A stretch of DNA of 64,000 bases from an uncultured Mucilaginibacter sp. (GCA_913775265.1 CAJYJH010000065.1:248001-312000); one strand, 5' to 3'. Positions 49,503 through 59,937 are shown, counted from the first letter of the stretch. Notes: a model not told the origin generated them from the sequence alone. Made by a program: numbers and translations.

Positions 49503-50174
49503 ATGTGTGCACGTTTCTCATTTGCTCAAGACCCGGAAAGTGTATCGAGAGATTACGGAGTTCAAACTATTGATCCATTTTTGCAGTCTTACAACACCGC
49601 ACCCGGAATGCCCTCGGCTGTAATTACGGCCGATCAGCCCAACCGCGTTCAGCAATATCATTTCGGCCTGGTACCTCATTGGGCCAAGGATATTAAAATT
49701 GGATTTAAAATGTTTAACGCCCGGTCGGAAACTTTGCTGGATGTACAAAGCTTTAAACCTTTAATGAACAAGGGCAAGCGTTGCCTGGTTTTGGCTGATG
49801 GCTTTTATGAGTGGAAGGCCGCTGGTAAAGAGAAGTTGCCTTATCGTTTTATATTGCCCGAGCGCAAGCTGTTTGCTTTTGCCGGTTTATACAGTCACTG
49901 GCTCGACCCGGCAAAAAACGAATGGTATAAAAGTTTTACTATCATCACTACCGAACCCAATGAAACGGTAAGCACGCTGCACAACCGGATGCCCGTGATT
50001 TTGAAAAAAGAGGAAGAGCAACTGTGGTTGGCGCAGGACATACCCGCCAAAGAAGTGTTATCATTACTGGATGCTTACCCAGACCAGGAAATGGATGTGT
50101 TTAGAGTAAGCAAAGAAGTAAATAAGGCAGTAAATAACTATGCTGACTTAATTCTTCCGCAAAATAGCCAATAA
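49503..50174 (+). CDS. SOS response-associated peptidase (YedK/HMCES family)
   Basis: MCARFSF (catalytic Cys2); NARSETL; RCLVLADGFYEWK; HNRMPVIL. Confidence 0.93.
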   Translation: MCARFSFAQDPESVSRDYGVQTIDPFLQSYNTAPGMPSAVITADQPNRVQQYHFGLVPHWAKDIKIGFKMFNARSETLLDVQSFKPLMNKGKRCLVLADGFYEWKAAGKEKLPYRFILPERKLFAFAGLYSHWLDPAKNEWYKSFTIITTEPNETVSTLHNRMPVILKKEEEQLWLAQDIPAKEVLSLLDAYPDQEMDVFRVSKEVNKAVNNYADLILPQNSQ

Positions 50175-50230
50175 GTAGTTCGCTAAAGGGCTGCATTTAT
50201 TTTACTACTAATAGCTATGTGGCAAAATGG

Positions 50231-50238
50231 TAAATTTG
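50231..50238 (+). promoter_or_regulatory. Candidate Bacteroidota -7 element
   Basis: TAAATTTG upstream of 50264. Confidence 0.35.
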
Positions 50239-50263
50239 CATCTGCAAAATAGTTATTTAAATT

Positions 50264-50485
50264 ATGTTACTGTCTGTGCTGTTAATGAGCCAAACATCGT
50301 GGTTAACCGTTGTGGTTTGCTGCATTATTGGTGTGATGCTCTTTTTACGAATTATTAAGTTCTGGCTTAAACTCATACTGATCATCGCCCTTATATTTTT
50401 TATTGGCAGATGTTACTTCAGCAAAAAATCACCGCGTCGCTTTGCTTGTAATCAAATAGAATTACTTCGCCCGCTTGCTGCTTAA
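50264..50485 (+). CDS. Small hypothetical membrane protein
   Basis: 73-aa hydrophobic ORF with a nearby TAnnTTTG and a downstream hairpin. Confidence 0.4.
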   Translation: MLLSVLLMSQTSWLTVVVCCIIGVMLFLRIIKFWLKLILIIALIFFIGRCYFSKKSPRRFACNQIELLRPLAA

Positions 50486-50508
50486 CAGCACTATTAAATA
50501 AAAAAGCA

Positions 50509-50543
50509 GATAGCTGGTAAAACAAAAACTTTTACCAGCTATC
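50509..50543. terminator. Terminator-like hairpin
   Basis: gatagctggtaaaa / ttttaccagctatc, 14-bp stem. Confidence 0.65.
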
Positions 50544-50569
50544 CGCCAGGTTGAAAAACTAATTAAAAT

Positions 50570-52252
50570 TTAGTCGGCCAATTTTTTGTATTTGATACGT
50601 TTAGGAGCTACATCACCTAAGCGCTTTTTGCGGTTTTCTTCATACTCGCTGTAGTTACCTTCAAAAAAGTATACCTGCGAATCGCCTTCAAAAGCCAGGA
50701 TGTGGGTACAGATACGATCCAAGAACCATCGGTCGTGACTGATGATTACGGCGCAGCCACCAAAGTTATCCAGTGCTTCTTCCAGCGCACGTAAAGTGTT
50801 CACGTCAATATCGTTGGTAGGCTCATCCAATAATAATACGTTTGATCCTTTTTTCAGCGTGATAGCCAAATGCACCCGGTTGCGCTCACCACCCGACAGT
50901 ACATCCACTTTTTTCTGCTGATCGCCGCCGTTAAAGTTGAACTTAGATACATAAGCACGTGAATTGATTGGCTTATTACCTAACAAAATGGTTTCCTGTC
51001 CGTCAGTGATGTTTTCCCAAACCGATTTGTCTGCTTTTAAATCATCGTGCATCTGGTCAACATACCCTAACTTAACCGTTTCGCCAACGCGGAAGGTGCC
51101 GGCATCAGGCTCATCCTGCCCTGTAATTAAACGGAACAGGGTAGTTTTACCCGCCCCGTTGGGGCCAATAATGCCCACAATACCTGCGGGCGGTAAAGAA
51201 AAGCTCAGGTTTTCGAATAATACTTTATCGCCGTAAGCTTTGGTTACGTTGTTTACTTCAATCACCACATTACCCAAACGCGGGCCTGGTGGTATAAAAA
51301 GCTCCAGTTTGTCTTCGCGTTCCTTAGTTTCTTCAGATGCCAGTTTCTCATAATTGGCAATACGTGCCTTACCTTTGGCATGGCGGGCTTTTGGTGCCAT
51401 GCGCACCCATTCCAGTTCGCGCTCTAAAGTTTTCTGGCGTTTACTTTCGGTTTTTTCTTCTTGTGCCAGGCGCTTAGCTTTCTGGTCTAACCAGCTCGAA
51501 TAGTTTCCCTTCCAAGGGATACCTTCGCCACGGTCAAGCTCCAGTATCCAGCCCGCTACATTATCCAGGAAATAACGGTCGTGGGTAACTGCAATTACAG
51601 TCCCCTTATACTGTTTTAAGTGTTGTTCCAGCCAGTCAATACTTTCGGCATCCAAGTGGTTGGTAGGCTCATCCAGTAACAACACATCCGGCTCTTGTAA
51701 CAGCAAGCGACACATAGCCACGCGGCGGCGTTCACCACCTGATAATACACTAATTTTAGTTTCCGGATCAGGACAACGCAAGGCATCCATGGCGCGCTCC
51801 AACTTGGTATCCAGTTCCCAGGCATTTACGGCATCAATTTTATCCTGCAATTCGCCCTGGCGTGCCATCAATTTATCCATAGCGTCGGCATCTTCATAAT
51901 ACTCAGGTAAGCCAAATTTTTCATTGATGTCTTCGTACTCTTTCAGGATGCCGGTAATTTCGGCTACGCCTTCTTCCACTACTTCGCGCACGGTTTTTTC
52001 CGGATCCAGTTCGGGCTCCTGCGCCAGATAACCCACCGAGTAGCCTGGCGAGAATACCACCTCGCCCTGGAAAGATTTATCCAGCCCGGCAATGATTTTT
52101 AGCAATGATGATTTACCTGATCCGTTTAAACCAATAACGCCGATTTTAGCGCCATAGAAAAACGACAGGTAAATATTTTTAAGCACTTGTTTTTGAGGCG
52201 GGTAAATTTTGCTTACCCCTGCCATCGAGAATATTATTTTTTCGTCGGCCAT
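50570..52252 (-). CDS. ettA: Energy-dependent translational throttle protein EttA (ABC-F)
   Basis: Two ABC domains (GLNGSGKSSLLKIIAG; GPNGAGKTTLFRLITG); LSGGERRRVAMCRLLLQEPDVLLLDEPTNHLDAESI. Confidence 0.94.
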   Translation of the reverse strand: MADEKIIFSMAGVSKIYPPQKQVLKNIYLSFFYGAKIGVIGLNGSGKSSLLKIIAGLDKSFQGEVVFSPGYSVGYLAQEPELDPEKTVREVVEEGVAEITGILKEYEDINEKFGLPEYYEDADAMDKLMARQGELQDKIDAVNAWELDTKLERAMDALRCPDPETKISVLSGGERRRVAMCRLLLQEPDVLLLDEPTNHLDAESIDWLEQHLKQYKGTVIAVTHDRYFLDNVAGWILELDRGEGIPWKGNYSSWLDQKAKRLAQEEKTESKRQKTLERELEWVRMAPKARHAKGKARIANYEKLASEETKEREDKLELFIPPGPRLGNVVIEVNNVTKAYGDKVLFENLSFSLPPAGIVGIIGPNGAGKTTLFRLITGQDEPDAGTFRVGETVKLGYVDQMHDDLKADKSVWENITDGQETILLGNKPINSRAYVSKFNFNGGDQQKKVDVLSGGERNRVHLAITLKKGSNVLLLDEPTNDIDVNTLRALEEALDNFGGCAVIISHDRWFLDRICTHILAFEGDSQVYFFEGNYSEYEENRKKRLGDVAPKRIKYKKLAD

Positions 52253-52667
52253 TGTTAATTTAAAAAAGCAAATATCTGTTAATTGAGTTACTTACAGCAA
52301 CTTTACAAATAACTAAACTTTAGTTTTTACTTAGTGCATAGATAAGCAACTAATTACGTTAAAAACGGTATACACCCTTGTGTATGAAATGTGCAAAGGC
52401 TAAACCAACTTATTGACAGCAGCGGCAGAAGTGCTTATGTCTAAATGGCGTGTAAAATGGCGAAATGGCAGGCGGATGATGCTGGATATATAATGAGTAA
52501 CATTATTTTTTAAACTTTTTTAAATAAATTAAATCAAATACTAAATTGCATGTATTAATACCTACAACAAAAGCCCTGTTTTGCCAAGGTTGTGGCTTAA
52601 AAATAAGGCAAACTCATTGCTGCAACCATACATTACATTTTGTTAACAATTAATGCATGTTGTTGCG

Positions 52668-52684
52668 CAATGTTGGCAACATTG
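52668..52684. promoter_or_regulatory. Short inverted repeat upstream of clpC
   Basis: caatgtt-ggc-aacattg, about 90 bp upstream of the clpC start. Confidence 0.3.
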
Positions 52685-52774
52685 TTGATATTAACATACA
52701 TACTTCCGAATGCGTACCCAAAAACTATACATCCGGACGTCAAACCAAAAAACATTTATATAGAAAGGTACTCG

Positions 52775-55309
52775 ATGGAAGCTAAATTTTCGCCACGTGT
52801 TAAAGATGTTATCTCCTATAGTCGGGAGGAGGCTTTACGCCTTGGACACGACTATATCGGGACTGAACATCTGCTGTTAGGACTAATCCGCGACGGTGAT
52901 GGTATAGCCATAAAACTGCTGAAAGGCTTAAATGTGGATACTGCCAAGCTGCGCCGCGCTGTTGAAGATGCTGTAAAGGGTACAACCGGCACTAATGTGC
53001 ATATCGGCAGCATACCTTTAACTAAACAAGCAGAGAAAGTGTTGAAAATCACTTATCTGGAAGCAAAAATATTTAAGAGTGATATAATAGGCACTGAACA
53101 CTTATTGCTGTCTATTTTACGCGACGAAGATAATATTGCCTCACAACTGCTGATGCAGTTTAATGTGAACTACGAAATTTTTAAAGGTGAAGTAGAATCA
53201 CACAAAAATATTACTGATGAAATGCCCGGATCATCAACCGGCGGTGATGACGACTTTAAAGAAGAAGAATCATTTAGCCAGCCTAAAAAAGTTTCGGACA
53301 TCAAATCAAAAACCCCGGTGCTCGACAACTTTGGCCGCGACTTAACTAAAGCTGCTGAAGAAGGAAAGTTGGATCCGATTGTGGGCCGCGAGAAAGAGAT
53401 TGAACGCGTTTCGCAAATCCTGTCTCGCCGCAAAAAGAACAACCCAATCTTGATTGGTGAACCAGGTGTGGGTAAATCGGCTATTGCTGAGGGCTTGGCA
53501 CTGCGTATTGTACAGCGTAAAGTATCGCGCGTATTGTTTAACAAGCGTGTAGTTACTTTAGATCTGGCTTCATTAGTGGCAGGTACTAAATACCGCGGTC
53601 AGTTTGAAGAGCGCATGAAAGCCGTGATGAACGAACTGGAAAAATCTCCTGATGTAATTTTATTCATTGATGAGATTCATACCATTGTTGGTGCAGGTGG
53701 TGCTTCTGGATCACTGGATGCATCAAACATGTTTAAACCAGCCTTGGCTCGCGGAGAAATTCAATGTATCGGTGCGACTACGTTAGATGAGTACCGCCAG
53801 TATATTGAGAAAGATGGCGCATTAGACCGTCGTTTTCAAAAGGTAATGGTTGAACCGGCTTCGCCTGATGAGACTATCGAGATTTTGACACGCATTAAAG
53901 ATAAGTATGAAGAGCACCATGGTGTAACTTATACTCCTGAAGCTATCAATGCTTGTGTTAGCTTAACTGCCCGTTATATTACAGACCGCTTTTTGCCGGA
54001 TAAAGCTATTGATGCTTTAGACGAGGCTGGTTCTCGTGTGCACCTAACCAATATCCATGTGCCTCAAAACATTCTGGATATTGAGCAAAAGATTGAGCAC
54101 ATTAAGGTAGAGAAAAACCGTGTAGTACGTAGCCAGAAATACGAAGAGGCTGCAAAACTGCGCGATACCGAGAAGCATTTACTGGAAGAACTGGAACAAG
54201 CTAAAGCTGCCTGGGAAACTGAAACCAAATCAAAGCGTTACACTGTAACCGAAGATAACGTTGCAGAGGTAGTTTCGATGATGACCGGTATCCCGGTGCA
54301 AAGAGTTGGACAGGCCGACAGCCAAAAATTGCTGAACATGGGTACAAGTATCCAGGGTAAAATTATTGGTCAGGATGATGCGATTAAGAAATTAACCCGC
54401 GCTATTCAACGTACCCGTGCCGGATTAAAAGATCCGAAAAAGCCAATCGGTTCGTTTATCTTCTTGGGTCCGACTGGTGTTGGTAAAACGGAGTTAGCTA
54501 AAGAATTAGCCCGCTTTATGTTTGACACTGAGGATGCGCTGATCCAGATTGATATGAGCGAATACATGGAAAAATTTGCCGTGTCACGCTTAGTCGGTGC
54601 GCCTCCAGGCTACGTAGGTTACGAAGAAGGTGGACAACTGACTGAAAAAGTTCGTCGTAAGCCATACTCGGTAGTATTACTAGACGAGATTGAAAAAGCT
54701 CACCCGGATGTATTTAACATTCTGTTACAGGTTTTAGACGAAGGTCAGTTAACAGATTCGTTAGGTCGTAAGGTGGATTTCAGAAATACCATCATCATCA
54801 TGACCTCGAACATCGGTGCACGTCAGTTAAAAGACTTTGGTCAGGGTGTTGGTTTCAGCACTGCAGCTAAAGCAAATCAGGCTGATGCACACTCAAGAGG
54901 AGTGATTGAAAATGCGCTGAAACGTGCTTTCGCTCCTGAGTTTTTGAACCGTATTGATGATGTTATTGTGTTTAACTCTTTAACTAAAGAGAATATCTAC
55001 AAAATCATTGACATTGAATTGGCTTCGTTATTTGGCCGTATCAATGGTTTAGGTTATAAAATTGAGTTAACTGAGAACGCCAAGGAAGTGATTGCTGACC
55101 GCGGTTACGACGAAAACTTCGGTGCCCGTCCGCTAAAACGTGCTATCCAGAAATACCTGGAAGATCCGATTGCGGAAGAGATACTGAAAGGCGAATTAGC
55201 TGAAGGTGATATCTTAGAGGTTGATTTTGACAAAGAAGCCAATGAGATTAAAGTTTCTGCCAAAAACGATGGCGAAAACAAAACTCCGGAAGCTGAACAG
55301 CAAGGATAA
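52775..55309 (+). CDS. clpC: ATP-dependent Clp protease ATP-binding subunit ClpC
   Basis: MEAKFSPRVKDVISYSREEALRLGHDYIGTEHLLLGLIRDGDG; two AAA+ domains (GEPGVGKSAIAEGLA; GPTGVGKTELAKELA); UVR-like motif. ORF opens at 52640. Confidence 0.95.
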   Translation: MEAKFSPRVKDVISYSREEALRLGHDYIGTEHLLLGLIRDGDGIAIKLLKGLNVDTAKLRRAVEDAVKGTTGTNVHIGSIPLTKQAEKVLKITYLEAKIFKSDIIGTEHLLLSILRDEDNIASQLLMQFNVNYEIFKGEVESHKNITDEMPGSSTGGDDDFKEEESFSQPKKVSDIKSKTPVLDNFGRDLTKAAEEGKLDPIVGREKEIERVSQILSRRKKNNPILIGEPGVGKSAIAEGLALRIVQRKVSRVLFNKRVVTLDLASLVAGTKYRGQFEERMKAVMNELEKSPDVILFIDEIHTIVGAGGASGSLDASNMFKPALARGEIQCIGATTLDEYRQYIEKDGALDRRFQKVMVEPASPDETIEILTRIKDKYEEHHGVTYTPEAINACVSLTARYITDRFLPDKAIDALDEAGSRVHLTNIHVPQNILDIEQKIEHIKVEKNRVVRSQKYEEAAKLRDTEKHLLEELEQAKAAWETETKSKRYTVTEDNVAEVVSMMTGIPVQRVGQADSQKLLNMGTSIQGKIIGQDDAIKKLTRAIQRTRAGLKDPKKPIGSFIFLGPTGVGKTELAKELARFMFDTEDALIQIDMSEYMEKFAVSRLVGAPPGYVGYEEGGQLTEKVRRKPYSVVLLDEIEKAHPDVFNILLQVLDEGQLTDSLGRKVDFRNTIIIMTSNIGARQLKDFGQGVGFSTAAKANQADAHSRGVIENALKRAFAPEFLNRIDDVIVFNSLTKENIYKIIDIELASLFGRINGLGYKIELTENAKEVIADRGYDENFGARPLKRAIQKYLEDPIAEEILKGELAEGDILEVDFDKEANEIKVSAKNDGENKTPEAEQQG

Positions 55310-55327
55310 TTTAAGATTAGATATAAA

Positions 55328-55363
55328 CGACAAAAGCCGCTAAGTGATTAGCGGCTTTTGTCG
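55328..55363. terminator. Bidirectional terminator downstream of clpC
   Basis: cgacaaaagccgcta-agtgat-tagcggcttttgtcg. Confidence 0.8.
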
Positions 55364-55373
55364 CTTTATAAGC

Positions 55374-56588
55374 TTATTGGTTGCTAACGCTATTCGGGTC
55401 ATAATCGTAAGGCAGCAATTTAGCTATCCTATCTGTACTCCAATTGCCTTCAAATACAATAGAAGTCGGGTTGGCGATTATTCCGTTGGCATCAAAGAAA
55501 GCGTACGGCTCAGTAAAAGTCATCAAACTGGTAGGGTAGTCGGGAGCATTTAAAGTAGGTGTCATATAACCGGTGTTGCCACGTTTTTTAGTGTAGATGA
55601 CGTATAAAATGTCTTTATATCCTAATGCATAAATTCCTTTTAGGTCCGTCCGCTTAATTAAACTATCAGCCCGCAATGGCTTGGTGATTAAGTATTCTGC
55701 CATTTTTTGCAAATTGTTTTTTTCCTGCCAATAATGGAGGGAGTCATTATTTTGAATAACAAAATGATTGCCTGACATAGTCATCCTTCCAAATTGGCGC
55801 AGTTTAGCTTTTATTAAGCTATCTGGCGGCCTTTGCGGATTAGGCCTGCGGATTAATTGCATAGTTTTAAAGCCTGCCTGCTCTAATTGATTGCCAATAG
55901 CCGAACGGAAATAATGCTGCGACGAGCCTAAGTAAGCGTTTAATCTATTTTTATTCCACCGCTTTTGCTGAGATTTTGAACCTGCTAATGGAATAAAAAA
56001 GGCGTCGCCCTGATAATAAAGAGAGCCTGATTCGAAGTTCCGAATAAAGTCGGTGAGGCGATACCTTAATTTATAACCCAATGCTTTATTTTCAATCTCC
56101 ATGAAATCGTTAGATGTTGCGGTCAAAATGCGTCTCTTTTTATCAAAATTGAGATTAAGCACATCAGGATTGAGTATTTTACATTGGACAGCATAGTCTG
56201 TGGAACCCAAAAGTTCCTGTTTAAAGATGGTATAATTTTGCTGCCAATCAGGATCGGGCTTTACAACCACTGCATTCAGGCTGATGGTTTTGGGTGTCAG
56301 TTCAATATATGGGATATTGAGTTGCTGATTGACAACAATGGTTTTGGTAAATGTTTCATAACCTATTGCCAAAACAATCAAATCATACTGACCGGATTTT
56401 ACATTGGCTAATACAAAACTGCCATCATCAGTACTGGCGCTGCCAACTGTAGTATTACTTAAAAATATACTGGCTTTTTCAATCGGTTTTTTATCGTACA
56501 GGTTGATGACTTTACCTGTAACGGTAAATTGTGCCCAGCTTAGGGTAGGCAGTAGACAAATCAGACAAACAAGCAACCATTTCATCAA
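55374..56588 (-). CDS. Carboxypeptidase-like regulatory domain-containing protein
   Basis: Signal peptide; FTVTGKVINLYDKKPIEKASIFLSNTTVGSASTDDGSFVLANVKSGQYDLIVLAIGYE. Confidence 0.85.
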   Translation of the reverse strand: MMKWLLVCLICLLPTLSWAQFTVTGKVINLYDKKPIEKASIFLSNTTVGSASTDDGSFVLANVKSGQYDLIVLAIGYETFTKTIVVNQQLNIPYIELTPKTISLNAVVVKPDPDWQQNYTIFKQELLGSTDYAVQCKILNPDVLNLNFDKKRRILTATSNDFMEIENKALGYKLRYRLTDFIRNFESGSLYYQGDAFFIPLAGSKSQQKRWNKNRLNAYLGSSQHYFRSAIGNQLEQAGFKTMQLIRRPNPQRPPDSLIKAKLRQFGRMTMSGNHFVIQNNDSLHYWQEKNNLQKMAEYLITKPLRADSLIKRTDLKGIYALGYKDILYVIYTKKRGNTGYMTPTLNAPDYPTSLMTFTEPYAFFDANGIIANPTSIVFEGNWSTDRIAKLLPYDYDPNSVSNQ

Positions 56589-56594
56589 ATCAAA

Positions 56595-56616
56595 AATAAC
56601 TAAATATTTAGTTATT
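56595..56616. promoter_or_regulatory. Perfect 22-bp AT-rich palindrome
   Basis: aataactaaatatttagttatt equals its own reverse complement; ends 6 nt before the start at 56588. Confidence 0.5.
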
Positions 56617-56628
56617 AATCAAAATAAA

Positions 56629-56653
56629 AAAGCCGTAGCATAACTACGGCTTT
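56629..56653 (-). terminator. Terminator-like hairpin downstream of fabI
   Basis: aaagccgtag-cataa-ctacggcttt. Confidence 0.7.
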
Positions 56654-56673
56654 CTTAAATATCGTGAATGGAA

Positions 56674-57486
56674 TTATTCTCCCATTTTTTCGATTACATC
56701 TTGGGTTACACCGGTAAAGGAGAAACCTCCATCGTGGAACAGGTTCTGCATAGTTACCATTTTGGTGTAGTCAGAAAATAAGCTAACGCAGTAATCAGCA
56801 CAATTATCGGCAGTAGCATTACCCAACGGACTCATTTTTTCGGCAAAGTTGATGAACCCATCAATGCCTTTTACGCCCGATCCGGCAGTGGTTAAGGTAG
56901 GTGATTGCGATACGGTATTAACTCGTACTTTCTTTTTTACACCGTAGTAATAACCGAAGTTACGGGCAATGCTTTCCAGCATCGCTTTACCATCGGCCAT
57001 GTCATTATAATTAGGGAATACGCGTTGTGCAGCAATATAAGTTAAGGCTACTACCGAACCCCACTCGTTAATGGCATCATGTTTCATGGCTGCCTGTAAC
57101 ACACGGTGTAAGCTAACCGCCGAAATATCTAAACCTTTGTGAGTAAAATCCAGGTTATTTTCGGTGTATGGGATGTTTTTACGTACGTTGATACTCATGC
57201 CTATAGAGTGCAGGATAAAGTCAACGCCACCACCGAAGTGCTCTTTAGTTTTAACAAACAGGTTTTCTATGTCAGCTTCGCTGGTTACATCAGCCGGAAT
57301 TACCGGTGCGTTTACCTCTTCGGCCAGTTTATTGATAGTGCCCATGCGCAAAGCGATGGGAGCATTGGTTAATACTAATTCAGCACCTTCTTGAGCGCAG
57401 CGCTGGGCTGTTTTCCAGGCAATTGACTTTTCATCAAGGGCGCCAAAAATGATACCCTTTTTACCTTTTAATAAATTATAAGCCAT
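56674..57486 (-). CDS. fabI: Enoyl-[acyl-carrier-protein] reductase (NADH)
   Basis: LLKGKKGIIFGALDEKSIAWKTAQRCAQEGAEL; FILHSIGMS; ALTYIAAQRVFPNYNDMADGKAMLESIARNFGYYYG. Confidence 0.93.
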   Translation of the reverse strand: MAYNLLKGKKGIIFGALDEKSIAWKTAQRCAQEGAELVLTNAPIALRMGTINKLAEEVNAPVIPADVTSEADIENLFVKTKEHFGGGVDFILHSIGMSINVRKNIPYTENNLDFTHKGLDISAVSLHRVLQAAMKHDAINEWGSVVALTYIAAQRVFPNYNDMADGKAMLESIARNFGYYYGVKKKVRVNTVSQSPTLTTAGSGVKGIDGFINFAEKMSPLGNATADNCADYCVSLFSDYTKMVTMQNLFHDGGFSFTGVTQDVIEKMGE

Positions 57487-57524
57487 GTTGTTTCAGATTG
57501 TTTATCGGGCGGTAAAGGTAAAAA

Positions 57525-58274
57525 TTATTTATCAGTTAGTTTAAACTGTATAGCAACTGTTTGTGTAAGTGATTCTGGCCTGCCAAAAACTCTTCCTGGC
57601 GTCCAAAGCGGAGAGTAGGCGACTGCCTTTATTACTTCTTCATCACAGCCATAACCAATACCTCTTATAAGTCTGAAATTTTGAGTAGAGCCGTCGCGAT
57701 TTATATCGAATGCTACTTCAACGGTTCCCTCAATATTATTTTTGATTGCTTTTTTAGGATAGGTTAACTTGCTCCGAATATAACTAACGAAAGCTTCTTT
57801 TCCTCCGGGGAAAGAGGGAAACACCCTTACATTGCCATACGGAAAATTCTCATTCAACCCAAATTCGTGAACTGGTCTTGGTTTTATCCTTTTAGCAGTA
57901 ACTGATGATACCATGCTTTCAGCCTGCTTCGGAGCCGGAAGGTTAATAACGATAAATCGGCTTCCGGATACTGCATATTTGCTGTAATACTTAAAATTCT
58001 CTACAGTAATGGTATCGTTGAATTTTAACCCTCTAAGCTCAAACTGGCCTGTACTATCTGTTCGCGCATTAAGTATAATTCCGTGAGCAGAGTCGTCAAT
58101 ATTGTAATTTGGCCCCATAGTGGTAAGAACAATAGTAGGTGCCGGTTTCCCGTCAGGAGTATAAACCATACCCCTGACATTGATGGTATCTAATCGAACT
58201 GTTTTTTGAATTTGCGCAAATGATATATTAGTTATCAATGTAAACGCAAGTCCAAGCAGTAGCCTTTTCATCAA
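57525..58274 (-). CDS. Energy transducer TonB / TonB C-terminal domain protein
   Basis: C-terminal FPGGKEAFVSYIRSKLTYPKKAIKNNIEGTVEVAFDINRDGSTQNFRLIRGIGYGCDEEVIKAV. Confidence 0.88.
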   Translation of the reverse strand: MMKRLLLGLAFTLITNISFAQIQKTVRLDTINVRGMVYTPDGKPAPTIVLTTMGPNYNIDDSAHGIILNARTDSTGQFELRGLKFNDTITVENFKYYSKYAVSGSRFIVINLPAPKQAESMVSSVTAKRIKPRPVHEFGLNENFPYGNVRVFPSFPGGKEAFVSYIRSKLTYPKKAIKNNIEGTVEVAFDINRDGSTQNFRLIRGIGYGCDEEVIKAVAYSPLWTPGRVFGRPESLTQTVAIQFKLTDK

Positions 58275-58275
58275 A

Positions 58276-59937
58276 TTAACTCTTCAACAACTCTTTAGCA
58301 TTTTGCAAAGCACTTTTGCCCGGATTATCCCCACTTAGCATTTTAGCAATCTCTACCACGCGTTCCTGCTCAGTAAGCTGGCGTATTTGGGTATAGGTAG
58401 TAGCAGTCTCGTTATTTTTATAAACAAAATAATGGCTCTCGCCTTTGCTGGCAATTTGCGGTAAGTGAGTAATAGTAATTACCTGCAGGTTTTGCGCTAA
58501 ACGCTCCATAATAATACCTACCTTGTTGGCCACCTCTCCCGAAACACCTGTATCAATCTCGTCAAAAATGATGGTTGGCAAAGCCGTATACCGGGCAATG
58601 ATAGATTTAATACTGAGCATTAAGCGCGAAAGCTCACCACCTGATGCTACCTTACTCATCTCGGCCAAGTTATGTCCTTTATTGGCGGTAAACAAAAAGC
58701 GGATTTGATCCACCCCATTTTTAGTCAACTCCTGATCCGAAGTATACGTATGCTCAATTTTCAATTGGGCATTACCCATCCCCATTTCGGCTAAAGTATC
58801 CATTACCTGAGTCTCAATATCAGGCAAAGCTTTAATACGGTTTTCAGAAAGTTGAGCCGCCAGTTGCTGCAGGTCTTCTTTTTGCAGATTGATTTGCTGT
58901 TGCAGCGACTCTATCTCTTCGTCGCCAAAGAGTACCTGCTGTATCTTAGCTGATAAATCCTCCTGCAAAGCCAGCAACTCAGCGTTGTTGCTAACCCGGT
59001 GCTTTTTCTGCAGGTTATATAATAAGCTCAGGCGAGTGTTAATTTCGTCGGCCCGAGCTTCGTTGGTTTGTGTTTGCTGCTCTATCAGTTCAATCTCCGA
59101 AGCAATATCTTTGATCTCAATCAATGAACTGTTTAAACGCTCATGCAAGCCGGCAATTTCGGAGTTAAATTTATCTAACGATGAAATTTGTTGCCCGGCT
59201 TCTTTAAGTTGTAAAGTAACGGCAGTTTCTCCGTCTTGTAGCAAGAATAATGCGCCGTTCAGTTTACGCTTAATTTCTTCAGCATTGTTTAAGCTATAAA
59301 TTTCTTGTTCCAGTTCTTCCTGCTCATTGGCCGATAAGCCAGCTTTGTCCAATTCGTCAAATTGAAACTGGTAATAATCCAGGTCGGCTTTCGCCTTATT
59401 ATTATCGGCAATCAGCTGTTGCAGTTTGTTAACCGCTTTACGATAGGCTCTAAAATCTGACTGATAAGATTGCAGTAACGCCTGATGTTTGGCCACACCA
59501 TCAACTACCAGCATCTGAAAAGCCGGATCGTTAATTTCGCGGGTGGCTTGTTGGGAGTGTATGTCAATCAGCTGCTCGCCTAATAGTTTTAAAGTGGCCA
59601 GATTGACAGGCGTATCATTTACAAAGGCACGCGATTTGCCATCAGCCGAAATTTCGCGACGTAAAACTGTCTCTGCCTCGTAGTCCAGGTCATTCTCCTC
59701 AAAAAAAGATTTCAGGTGAAAGTCACTGATCTTAAACGTTCCCTCAATCACACATTTTTTTTGCTGATTGAAGAAGTATTTACTTTCGGCACGCTGACCT
59801 AATATTAAGGAAAGGGCGCCTAAAATGATAGATTTACCGGCACCTGTTTCGCCGGTAATGATATTTAAACTGGCATCAAATCCAATTTCCAGGTTATCAA
59901 TTAAAGCGTAATTATGTATGTTTAGCTGATGCAGCAT
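58276..59937 (-). CDS. recN: DNA repair protein RecN
   Basis: MLHQLNIHNYALIDNLEIGFDASLNIITGETGAGKSIILGALSLILGQRA; VASGGELSRLMLSIKSI; IIFDEIDTGVSGEVANKVG. Confidence 0.95.
   Translation of the reverse strand: MLHQLNIHNYALIDNLEIGFDASLNIITGETGAGKSIILGALSLILGQRAESKYFFNQQKKCVIEGTFKISDFHLKSFFEENDLDYEAETVLRREISADGKSRAFVNDTPVNLATLKLLGEQLIDIHSQQATREINDPAFQMLVVDGVAKHQALLQSYQSDFRAYRKAVNKLQQLIADNNKAKADLDYYQFQFDELDKAGLSANEQEELEQEIYSLNNAEEIKRKLNGALFLLQDGETAVTLQLKEAGQQISSLDKFNSEIAGLHERLNSSLIEIKDIASEIELIEQQTQTNEARADEINTRLSLLYNLQKKHRVSNNAELLALQEDLSAKIQQVLFGDEEIESLQQQINLQKEDLQQLAAQLSENRIKALPDIETQVMDTLAEMGMGNAQLKIEHTYTSDQELTKNGVDQIRFLFTANKGHNLAEMSKVASGGELSRLMLSIKSIIARYTALPTIIFDEIDTGVSGEVANKVGIIMERLAQNLQVITITHLPQIASKGESHYFVYKNNETATTYTQIRQLTEQERVVEIAKMLSGDNPGKSALQNAKELLKS

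Noticed and set aside
52640-52774. N-terminal extension of the clpC ORF
   Set aside because: Hydrophobic leader absent from ClpC proteins. The standard start MEAKFSPRVKDV at 52775 is preferred.
57800-57825. tcctccggggaaagaggg, resembling the GC-rich DUF559 repeat
   Set aside because: Encodes the conserved TonB-domain FPSFPGGKEAF segment in frame and lacks the second G-rich arm.
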